From: Fidelibacterota bacterium
Lineage (GTDB): Bacteria; Fidelibacterota; Marinisomatia; Marinisomatales; UBA1611
DNA: 6,458 nt
NCBI GenBank assembly: GCA_002717915.1
Contig: PBCV01000035.1
Span: 4,904 to 11,361, forward strand
Direction: 5' to 3'
Shown piece by piece: positions 1-5,951 of the stretch; position 1 is the stretch's first letter; every line of letters begins with the position of its first letter. The notes under the pieces were generated by a model. It made no database searches, was not told the DNA's origin, and saw nothing but the letters and a program-made list of their open reading frames with translations. The translations under genes were made by a program, and so were the position numbers.

Positions 1-1161
1 TATCATATAATCCATGGATCCGTCATCATTGGCCATATCATCATTGGAACACATATACCAGGTGTGGGATGGAACGGTCCAGAAAGCACTTGTGCCATCC
101 TGGGTAATAAACCAGCCCTGGGCAGAATTGGTGGTCAAGGTCCAGTCATCAGGAACCACGCCTTCTTCAAAATCTTCTTCAAAATCTTCGGGGATCGGTC
201 CATAAGGCGGTTCCCAGTTCAAAAGGACCTGTGCATCCATACCATCCTGGGCCTGGAGATTATGAGGCTCTTCAATATAGCCGGGGCTCACAGTGACGGT
301 TCCTGAATCAGCACCGGCAACCCAGTATGTTCCGCCAATATCATCCGTTACAGTAACGTTTTCAAAATTGACACCCACGTTTGAGTTATAGGCATTGTCA
401 TGGACAATCATTTCCATATTAACTATGGGACCGGTTCCCGATTCTATATTTTCATTGTCTGCACTATAAATGAGCACCCGGGTAAGGCCGTTCTCCAGTT
501 CATTGAAATCAATTGTAAAACCTTCCGACCGCTCCGTAGTAGAAAATCCAGTGACATCCAGGTAGTTTGGTGTATCATAAAGGTCAAACTGAACTCCTCC
601 CACCAGGCTGGGATTCTGAAGATTAATATCAAGATATACTTCTTCTGAAACATCTCCTGTATCGGATGTGGCACTCAGGATAACCACGTTCCCAATGGTA
701 ATTGAGCCATTGACCAGGTCCCCTGAGATCACGGTTCCATCTTCATCGCTCACCGTCAGGTCATAGGCTTCAATGCCAACCAGAGCGGAAAGTACTTCAG
801 AACCATCATAGTGGAGATTCATTACCACGCCATCACCACCTGCAGCTATTCCATTTCCGGTGTTGCTGTAAAATACTATTCTGCCCGAGCCATCATCAAA
901 TACGTTATAATCCGCGCTGAAATTATCCGCATCAACCGGGATGGCTCCGGATAGAGTTACAATGGTTGGTACAGCAAGCACGTCAAACTGGAAACCGCCA
1001 ACCGTGTTGTCTGGGTTGGTTACAGTCACAGGCACTACAATATCTTCCGTATAGGCAAGTACAGCTACATCGCCTATGGAAACAGTAACATTAGAAAATG
1101 CTATACTTGTGGGTAACAGAAATATTATCCATACATTAAAATAGTTTCGCATTAACGCCAT
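1..1161 (-). CDS. Secreted multidomain protein: two cohesin-like domains, FN3 start, choice-of-anchor-J-like domain (3' partial)
   Basis: A frame with no stop runs from ATG at 1161 to the left edge (387 codons); the 3' end lies outside the window. The start is supported by GGAG 6 nt upstream and by an immediate signal peptide: Arg5, a hydrophobic core at residues 8-22, and probable cleavage after Ala-Phe-Ser (21-23). Residues about 24-157 and 158-292 are two related beta-rich domains of cohesin/CBM-like type. Both carry an NP..VGG(F/V)QFD segment, a later R(I/V)..YS strand and a closing G(S/T)(I/V)T(I/V) strand. Residues about 298-320 (NLQAQDG...VLLNWEPP) look like the first two strands of an FN3 domain. 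From about 331, FEEGVVPDDW, W350-F351 and the SNDDMANDDGSMDY segment resemble the choice-of-anchor-J/cleaved-adhesin family. The protein is probably exported by Sec and is surface-attached or extracellular; its ligand is unknown. No dockerin or sorting signal is visible. Coding and export are well supported, but domain names come from pattern recognition only. Confidence 0.85.
   Translation of the reverse strand, partial: MALMRNYFNVWIIFLLPTSIAFSNVTVSIGDVAVLAYTEDIVVPVTVTNPDNTVGGFQFDVLAVPTIVTLSGAIPVDADNFSADYNVFDDGSGRIVFYSNTGNGIAAGGDGVVMNLHYDGSEVLSALVGIEAYDLTVSDEDGTVISGDLVNGSITIGNVVILSATSDTGDVSEEVYLDINLQNPSLVGGVQFDLYDTPNYLDVTGFSTTERSEGFTIDFNELENGLTRVLIYSADNENIESGTGPIVNMEMIVHDNAYNSNVGVNFENVTVTDDIGGTYWVAGADSGTVTVSPGYIEEPHNLQAQDGMDAQVLLNWEPPYGPIPEDFEEDFEEGVVPDDWTLTTNSAQGWFITQDGTSAFWTVPSHTWYMCSNDDMANDDGSMDYMI
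162..189 (-). repeat. 12-bp in-frame tandem repeat, about 2.3 copies, in the secreted-protein gene
   Basis: On the plus strand the unit CTTCTTCAAAAT occurs twice in a row and is followed by CTTC. Because the unit is 12 bp the reading frame is kept, and it encodes the acidic repeat DFEEDFEE at residues about 326-333. It sits exactly where the FN3-like strands give way to the choice-of-anchor-J-like domain, so it looks like a small slippage duplication in an interdomain linker. Confidence 0.8.
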
Positions 1162-1167
1162 TTTGTT

Positions 1168-1171
1168 CTCC
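1168..1171 (-). promoter_or_regulatory. Ribosome binding site of the secreted-protein gene
   Basis: The minus strand reads GGAG, then AACAAA, then ATG at 1161. A four-base Shine-Dalgarno match with 6-nt spacing selects this ATG over the in-frame ATG three codons later (1152). Confidence 0.7.
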
Positions 1172-1223
1172 GACAATATCAGAATATGAAATATTGAAAT
1201 TATTAATTAGACAGAACCCCCCT

Positions 1224-1229
1224 ATTATA
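1224..1229 (-). promoter_or_regulatory. Possible -10 element upstream of the secreted-protein gene
   Basis: The minus strand contains a perfect TATAAT in the AT-rich 133-nt gap between the PLP-enzyme gene and the secreted-protein gene. It is followed by A and a run of six G (1222-1217), which would place transcription start near 1217 and give a leader of about 55 nt. At 17-nt spacing the -35 position reads ACACAA, a poor match to TTGACA, and I see no clear Bacteroidota-type TTTG/TAnnTTTG pair. The call rests on one hexamer in an AT-rich stretch. No convincing intrinsic terminator for the upstream gene was seen in the gap. Confidence 0.35.
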
Positions 1230-1294
1230 GCCGAGGAAAAAGCTAATTGTGTTTATATAAAATAACGATTTTCTACCGATAATTCACTCATAAA

Positions 1295-2461
1295 TTAATC
1301 TTTGAGGGCTTGGGAGATATCCGCATATAGATCTTCTATGTGTTCGATCCCAATAGATAAACGTATCAGGTCTTCTGTCAGTCCCATGGTTTTTTTCATT
1401 TCAGTTGGTACAGAAGCATGGGTCATGCCATAAGGAATGCACACCAGACTTTCCACGCCCCCCAGGCTTTCCGCCAGTGTGAATAATTTAATCCTGGACA
1501 GAAATGCATCCCGTTTTTCGATTGAGCTTAATCTGATGGAGATCATACATCCAAAAATGGGATCCCCCTCAGGATTAAGTTGTTGTTTTAAGGCCAGGTC
1601 ATGCTGATCATGAGTTTCTAACCCGGGATAAATGATGGACACGACCGCAGGATGGGATTGGAGCCTTTGGGCTAGTTCCATGGCATTATCCGATTGCCTC
1701 TGCACGCGCAGCCCCATGGTTTTGGTACTTCGAAGCAGGATCCAGCAATCAAAGGGGCTTGGAATTGCACCTCCTGATTTTTGAATGAAATAGAGCCTTT
1801 CTGCTAAAGAGGCATCATTAGTGATCAACGCACCAGCAATCAGGTCGCTGTGCCCTCCAATGAATTTCGTTGCACTGTGCATAACAATATCTGCACCTAA
1901 GGCCAGTGGTGTTTGCCCGTAAGGACTCATAAATGTGTTATCGACCGCCAGGCTTATTTCATGGGTTTTACACAATTTGGCTGTTTCTTGAATATCGCAT
2001 AATTCCAAGAGTGGGTTTGTAGGTGTTTCCACAAAGACCCACTTTGTACTGGGCTTGATCGCAGCTTCAATTTGATCCAGGAACCGGGTATCCACAAAAT
2101 CAAATTCAAAACCATGATTGGACAATACTTCAACAGACATCCGGTAGGTACCCCCATAGACATTTCTACCTATAATAACATGATCCCCGGTGTTCAATGT
2201 CTGGAAAAGGGCTGTGGTTGCAGCCATACCGCTGGCAAAGGCAATCCCGAACTGGCCCTCTTCCAGTGCGGCAATATTTTCTTCCAAACGCTGGCGGGTA
2301 GGATTGCCTCCTCGGGAGTAGTCAAACCCCTTATTAAGACCCACACCTTCCTGCTGGTACGTGGATGTAAGATGAATCGGTGCCACAACGGCCCCGGTTT
2401 CCTTATCAGGCTCATTTCCGGCGTGGATTGCACGGGTTTGGAACCGGGTTTTCTTACTCAT
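1295..2461 (-). CDS. PLP-dependent trans-sulfuration enzyme, cystathionine gamma-synthase/gamma-lyase family (metB-like)
   Basis: This 388-residue protein is full length for the Cys/Met-metabolism PLP family, whose members act as cytosolic homotetramers. The PLP Schiff-base lysine is K199 in HSATKFIGGHSD. Y48 and R50 in DYSRGGNPT would reach the neighbouring subunit's cofactor phosphate. SGMA (77-80) is the phosphate loop, Y102 in VYGGTYR stacks on the ring, D174 in AVDNTF pairs with the pyridine nitrogen, and R367 in IRLSIG binds the substrate carboxylate. The LAESLGGVESL block (329-339) is intact. Cystathionine gamma-synthase (O-acylhomoserine plus cysteine to cystathionine), cystathionine gamma-lyase and methionine gamma-lyase share these residues, so the reaction cannot be fixed by eye. 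Gly51 replaces the Arg of E. coli MetB (Ser in human gamma-lyase), which leaves the choice open. The start lies 2 nt after the secA stop, with AGG 7 nt upstream, so translation is probably coupled to secA. Confidence 0.93.
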   Translation of the reverse strand: MSKKTRFQTRAIHAGNEPDKETGAVVAPIHLTSTYQQEGVGLNKGFDYSRGGNPTRQRLEENIAALEEGQFGIAFASGMAATTALFQTLNTGDHVIIGRNVYGGTYRMSVEVLSNHGFEFDFVDTRFLDQIEAAIKPSTKWVFVETPTNPLLELCDIQETAKLCKTHEISLAVDNTFMSPYGQTPLALGADIVMHSATKFIGGHSDLIAGALITNDASLAERLYFIQKSGGAIPSPFDCWILLRSTKTMGLRVQRQSDNAMELAQRLQSHPAVVSIIYPGLETHDQHDLALKQQLNPEGDPIFGCMISIRLSSIEKRDAFLSRIKLFTLAESLGGVESLVCIPYGMTHASVPTEMKKTMGLTEDLIRLSIGIEHIEDLYADISQALKD

Positions 2462-2463
2462 TG

Positions 2464-5400
2464 TCAGACCTGTGTATATCCTTTATTCAAGTAATTCTGG
2501 AGTTTTTTAAATTTGATCTGGACCTGTTGCCCATCCGGGCCCTGGACCATAATCTTTTCATTACGGCCACGTTTTTGTTCTACCTGTACCGGCGTTCGGA
2601 CCTGCTGGGGCTGGTTCCCCTGTTCACCCTGGGGCTGTCCCTGGAAACCCATTCCTGTAGTATCCTGGTGAGATGTTTGAACATTTCTTATAGAAGGTTG
2701 CTGTCGTCCCTGGGGTTGTTCCATGCCCTGAAACTGTGTTCTGAATAATCTCTGCACCGTCACGGAATTCATATCGGCCATCATTTCCTGAAACATTTTA
2801 AACCCTTCGGATTTGTATTCCAAAAGTGGATTCTTCTGGCCATAGGCCCTGAGATTGATTCCTTCCCTTAATTGATCCATGGCATAAAGATGATCCTTCC
2901 ATTTATCATCAATGGTCCTGAGCATGACGAACCGCTCAAATCCCCGTATCACATCTTCCGGAAGCAGGGACTCCCTGGCCTTATAGACAGATTTTGCTTC
3001 ATCTACGAGCCAATCGCAGATCTCTTCAAAGGTCAGGTCCGTCTTAGCCGTATCATTTTGAATCTTTTCTAAAGATGCATCCACCAAAATATGAGATGCG
3101 AAACATTGTTTTAAATGATCCCAGTCCCATAGGTCTGGAGTGCCTGCTGCACTCTGCGCATCGGTCTCATCCAGGATAAAATCATCCAGGATCTGAAAAA
3201 CAGATTCCTGCATATTTTCTCCGGAGAGAGCCTGGTTGCGGATGTCGTAAACCACCTGGCGCTGCTGGTTCATTACATCATCGTATTCCAAAAGATGTTT
3301 CCGAATCCCAAAATTCCGTACTTCTACCTTTTTCTGTGCGTTTGATATGGCACGGGTCACCATTCCTGCAGAAATCACTTCCCCTTCTTCAATGCCCATC
3401 CGATCCATAATCGCTGCGACACGGTCGGAACTGAATAACCGCATAAGATCATCTTCCAGGGATAAATAAAATCGGGACGAACCTGGATCCCCCTGTCGTC
3501 CGCTGCGTCCCCGAAGCTGGAGATCAATCCTCCGCGACTCATGTCGTTCTGTCCCAATAATATGGAGGCCGCCCAATTCCTTGATTCCTTCACCCAATTT
3601 AATGTCTGTTCCCCGCCCAGCCATGTTGGTTGCAATGGTCACAGCGCCTCGCTGACCAGCGCGGGCAACCACTTCCGCTTCACTTTTATGCTGTTTTGCA
3701 TTCAGAACATTATGGGGAATATTTTTCCGTTTTAACATCCTGGCCAAAAGTTCAGACACTTCTACAGAAATGGTACCCACCAGTACAGGCTGTCCCTGGT
3801 GGTGGCATTCTGTGATCTCTTCAATGGCTGCATTATATTTTTCCCGCTTGGTCTTATAGACAAGGTCATCCCTGTCATCCCGGGCAATGGGGCGGTGGGT
3901 GGGGATCACGGTCACATCCAACCTGTAGATAGAGCCCAGTTCTTCTGCTTCTGTCTCAGCCGTTCCCGTCATTCCCGATAATTTATCATAGAGACGGAAG
4001 TAATTCTGGATCGTAATGGTGGCCAGGGTCTGGGTCTCACGCTCGATCCGTACATTTTCTTTTGCTTCCAGTGCTTGGTGAAGGCCATCGGAATACCGCC
4101 GTCCAGGCAATACACGGCCGGTAAATTCATCCACGATCATCACCTTGCCATCTTGCATCACATATTCCACATCTTTTTCATACAGCGTGTAAGCCCGCAT
4201 GAGTTGATTAAAATTATGGATGGTTCCGCTGCGCTCCGCATGAAGCTGGTGGGCTTTTTCCTTTTCCTGCTCTTTTTCAACAGAGTTCAAATCATCCCGC
4301 TCATCTATTTCCAGAAGCATTTCTCCCAGGTCCGGAATCACAAATGTTTCCGGGTTGTCCGGTGCCAGCAGAGTTCGTCCTTTTTCTGTGATATCCATAA
4401 CGTGGCTTTTTTCATCGACGGCGAAGTACAGGGCATCATCCACTTCATGCATTTTCTTATCACGGATATAAATAGACTCGATGTCCTGGGCAAGCTTTAG
4501 CATCCCTGTCTCCTGAAAGATCTTCATAACCTGGCGGTGCTTTGGCATTCCTCGCTGGGCCTGAAGCAGTTTCAACCCCGCATTATCTTCATCTTCATCT
4601 TCTAAATATTTCTTGGCTTCACGCACTAAGTCCGATACCAGCCCGGTCTGTTTTTTCACTAGCTGCTGGACACCGGGCTTTAGGGTGGTGAATGTTTCAT
4701 CCACAGGAGCATCCACTGCGCCGGAGATAATCAATGGAGTCCGGGCTTCATCGATCAGAACACTGTCCACCTCATCCACAACGCCAAAAGCATGACCCCG
4801 CTGAACCTTATCTTCTTTCTGCAGAGCCATATTATCCCTGAGATAATCAAAGCCAAACTCATTATTGGTGCCATAGGTAATATCACGATTATACATCTCC
4901 CGCCGCTGGACATTATCCATGGAATTGAGGATAAATCCCACCGTCATGCCAAGACGCTTATAGACTTCGCCCATCCATTCTGCATCCCTCTGGGCGAGAT
5001 AATCGTTCACTGTAATCACATGCACCCCCCGTCCAGTAAGTGCATTCAGGTAAATGGGCATGGTGGCTACCAGTGTTTTTCCTTCACCGGTTTTCATTTC
5101 TGATACTTTTCCATTGTGCAGTGTAATGGCACCCATTAACTGTTCATCATAAGGAATCATTTCCCAGGAAGTCTCCAAACCCGATACACGCCAGGATGAA
5201 CCGCACATTCTCCGGCAGGTTTCTTTTACCATGGCAAAGGATTCAACCATAATGAGTCCCAGTGCCCCCTGCTCAGCCTTCAGTATTGCCCCTTCACGTT
5301 CCTGCCTGTCCATCCCTTCCGGAAGGGAATCTACTTTTTCTTTTCGGGTGTTGATGACAAAGTCTCTTAATTCCTCTGTTCGGACAACCAGCTCATCATC

Positions 5401-5508
5401 AGATTTGGACGAAAGGGATTCATACATCTGATTGATCTGACCTATGGTTGGGGCCAGCTTTTTAACCTCACGATCGGATTTTGTGCCGAATAATTTTGAA
5501 AGTACCAT
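2464..5508 (-). CDS. secA: Preprotein translocase ATPase SecA
   Basis: SecA is the cytosolic/peripheral-membrane motor that drives unfolded preproteins through SecYEG. The protein has 1014 residues (E. coli SecA has 901). Visible motifs in order: Walker A MKTGEGKT (138-145), Walker B DEVD (245-248) followed by IDEARTPLIISG, the preprotein-binding region with an extra helical, acidic stretch (about 270-360, including EDEDED at 303-308), GMTGTAETE (512-520), the NBD2 motif NMAGRGTDIKL (628-638), the arginine-finger motif RGRSGRQGDPG (666-676), and the scaffold/IRA1 region with DDKWKDHLYAMDQLREGI (867-884). The extra segment resembles SecA of Bacteroidota and relatives. The C-terminus (about 925-980) is Q/G/P-rich and ends in a short charged tail with no CxC...C(H/C) zinc-binding motif. 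The ATG at 5508 fits the family N-terminus (LSKLFGTK), with AGGA just upstream. It lies 8 nt after nusB and 2 nt before the PLP-enzyme gene, so it is probably cotranscribed with both. Confidence 0.99.
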   Translation of the reverse strand: MVLSKLFGTKSDREVKKLAPTIGQINQMYESLSSKSDDELVVRTEELRDFVINTRKEKVDSLPEGMDRQEREGAILKAEQGALGLIMVESFAMVKETCRRMCGSSWRVSGLETSWEMIPYDEQLMGAITLHNGKVSEMKTGEGKTLVATMPIYLNALTGRGVHVITVNDYLAQRDAEWMGEVYKRLGMTVGFILNSMDNVQRREMYNRDITYGTNNEFGFDYLRDNMALQKEDKVQRGHAFGVVDEVDSVLIDEARTPLIISGAVDAPVDETFTTLKPGVQQLVKKQTGLVSDLVREAKKYLEDEDEDNAGLKLLQAQRGMPKHRQVMKIFQETGMLKLAQDIESIYIRDKKMHEVDDALYFAVDEKSHVMDITEKGRTLLAPDNPETFVIPDLGEMLLEIDERDDLNSVEKEQEKEKAHQLHAERSGTIHNFNQLMRAYTLYEKDVEYVMQDGKVMIVDEFTGRVLPGRRYSDGLHQALEAKENVRIERETQTLATITIQNYFRLYDKLSGMTGTAETEAEELGSIYRLDVTVIPTHRPIARDDRDDLVYKTKREKYNAAIEEITECHHQGQPVLVGTISVEVSELLARMLKRKNIPHNVLNAKQHKSEAEVVARAGQRGAVTIATNMAGRGTDIKLGEGIKELGGLHIIGTERHESRRIDLQLRGRSGRQGDPGSSRFYLSLEDDLMRLFSSDRVAAIMDRMGIEEGEVISAGMVTRAISNAQKKVEVRNFGIRKHLLEYDDVMNQQRQVVYDIRNQALSGENMQESVFQILDDFILDETDAQSAAGTPDLWDWDHLKQCFASHILVDASLEKIQNDTAKTDLTFEEICDWLVDEAKSVYKARESLLPEDVIRGFERFVMLRTIDDKWKDHLYAMDQLREGINLRAYGQKNPLLEYKSEGFKMFQEMMADMNSVTVQRLFRTQFQGMEQPQGRQQPSIRNVQTSHQDTTGMGFQGQPQGEQGNQPQQVRTPVQVEQKRGRNEKIMVQGPDGQQVQIKFKKLQNYLNKGYTQV
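2469..2471 (-). promoter_or_regulatory. Weak ribosome binding site of the PLP-enzyme gene, inside the secA 3' end
   Basis: The minus strand reads AGG, then seven bases, then ATG at 2461. The AGG lies in the last codons of secA, so ribosomes ending secA would uncover or directly reuse it. Only three bases match, so the assignment rests on spacing. Confidence 0.4.
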
Positions 5509-5511
5509 GTA

Positions 5512-5515
5512 TCCT
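5512..5515 (-). promoter_or_regulatory. Probable ribosome binding site of secA
   Basis: AGGA lies in the 8-nt gap between the nusB stop (5517) and the secA ATG (5508), with only 3 nt of spacing. The spacing is short, but no better match exists nearby, and the tight junction suggests coupling with nusB translation. Confidence 0.4.
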
Positions 5516-5516
5516 G

Positions 5517-5951
5517 TTAAGTCTTTTCCTGCTTCTGGTAGTCCTTATATACCGCATCTAGAATGCCATTTATAAAACCGGGGCTATCATCTGTACTGTA
5601 TATTTTTGATATTTCCACCATTTCGCTGATGGACACTTTTGGAGGAACCTCATCAATGAAGAAGATCTCGCAGATTCCCATTCTGAGTAAAACCCGATCC
5701 ACCTGGGCAACCCTGTCAAATTCCCAGTTCTGAAGATGTGTTTTAATCAGTTCGTCTGCCCAATCCACATGGTCCAATACACAATGAAACAGCAATGCGA
5801 TAAAGTCGGAACTTTTTTTACGTGCCGGGTTTGTATCCACGACCCGCCTTAAGACCAGAGCGGGCTCATCATCAGAGAACTGGTGTGCAAATAAGGCTTC
5901 CAATACACCTTCCCGGGCAATTCTACGGGGATGGATGTTAGGTGTTGTCAC
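5517..5951 (-). CDS. nusB: Transcription antitermination factor NusB
   Basis: NusB pairs with ribosomal protein S10 (NusE) on boxA RNA to support antitermination, chiefly on rRNA operons. The all-helical family pattern is clear: an N-terminal basic HPRRIAREGVLEALFAHQ helix (the RNA-binding side in known NusB), a central segment ending in VLLRMGICEI, VPPKVSISEMVEISK, and the signature DDSPGFINGILDAV near the C-terminus. The start is uncertain. ATG at 5987 gives 156 residues and ATG at 5966 gives 149, but neither has a Shine-Dalgarno match. I chose GTG at 5951 (144 residues): it has GGGG four bases upstream, leaves eight residues before the Arg-Arg pair (close to E. coli NusB, 139 residues), and cuts the overlap with the upstream dehydrogenase to 14 nt. 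Identity is firm whichever start is used. secA follows after 8 nt. Confidence 0.95.
   Translation of the reverse strand: MTTPNIHPRRIAREGVLEALFAHQFSDDEPALVLRRVVDTNPARKKSSDFIALLFHCVLDHVDWADELIKTHLQNWEFDRVAQVDRVLLRMGICEIFFIDEVPPKVSISEMVEISKIYSTDDSPGFINGILDAVYKDYQKQEKT

Noticed and set aside
23..47. 10-bp direct repeat TCATCATTGG, copies 15 bp apart
   Set aside because: It encodes the NDD...NDDG pattern expected in the anchor-J-like domain, so protein constraint explains it better than a mobile or regulatory repeat.
14..306. Short plus-strand frames at the left edge (14-205, 64-306)
   Set aside because: They are shadows of the minus-strand secreted-protein gene, which stays open over the whole interval and shows signal peptide and domain patterns.
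285..1092. Interpretation as a cellulosome scaffoldin
   Set aside because: Only two diverged cohesin-like domains are present, with no dockerin, cellulose-binding module or glycoside hydrolase in the window; the fold alone does not imply cellulosome function.
1174..1196. Inverted repeat CAATAT / ATATTG with an 11-nt loop in the leader of the secreted-protein gene
   Set aside because: Six AU-rich pairs with a large loop would be unstable and are expected by chance in such AT-rich sequence; it does not overlap the ribosome binding site.
1231..1294. Search for an intrinsic terminator after the PLP-enzyme gene
   Set aside because: No GC-rich stem followed by a T run was found on the minus strand; the only pairing seen (AGC/GCT around the CTTTTTCCTC stretch) is three pairs. 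Read-through into the secreted-protein gene cannot be excluded.
2072..2748. Two overlapping plus-strand open frames (2072-2494 and 2380-2748)
   Set aside because: They are antisense to the PLP-enzyme gene and the secA 3' end, both clearly coding on the minus strand, and show no recognisable protein.
4075..4500. Plus-strand open frame of 141 codons
   Set aside because: It lies fully inside secA on the opposite strand; its translation shows no recognisable domain, while the secA frame has all family motifs there.
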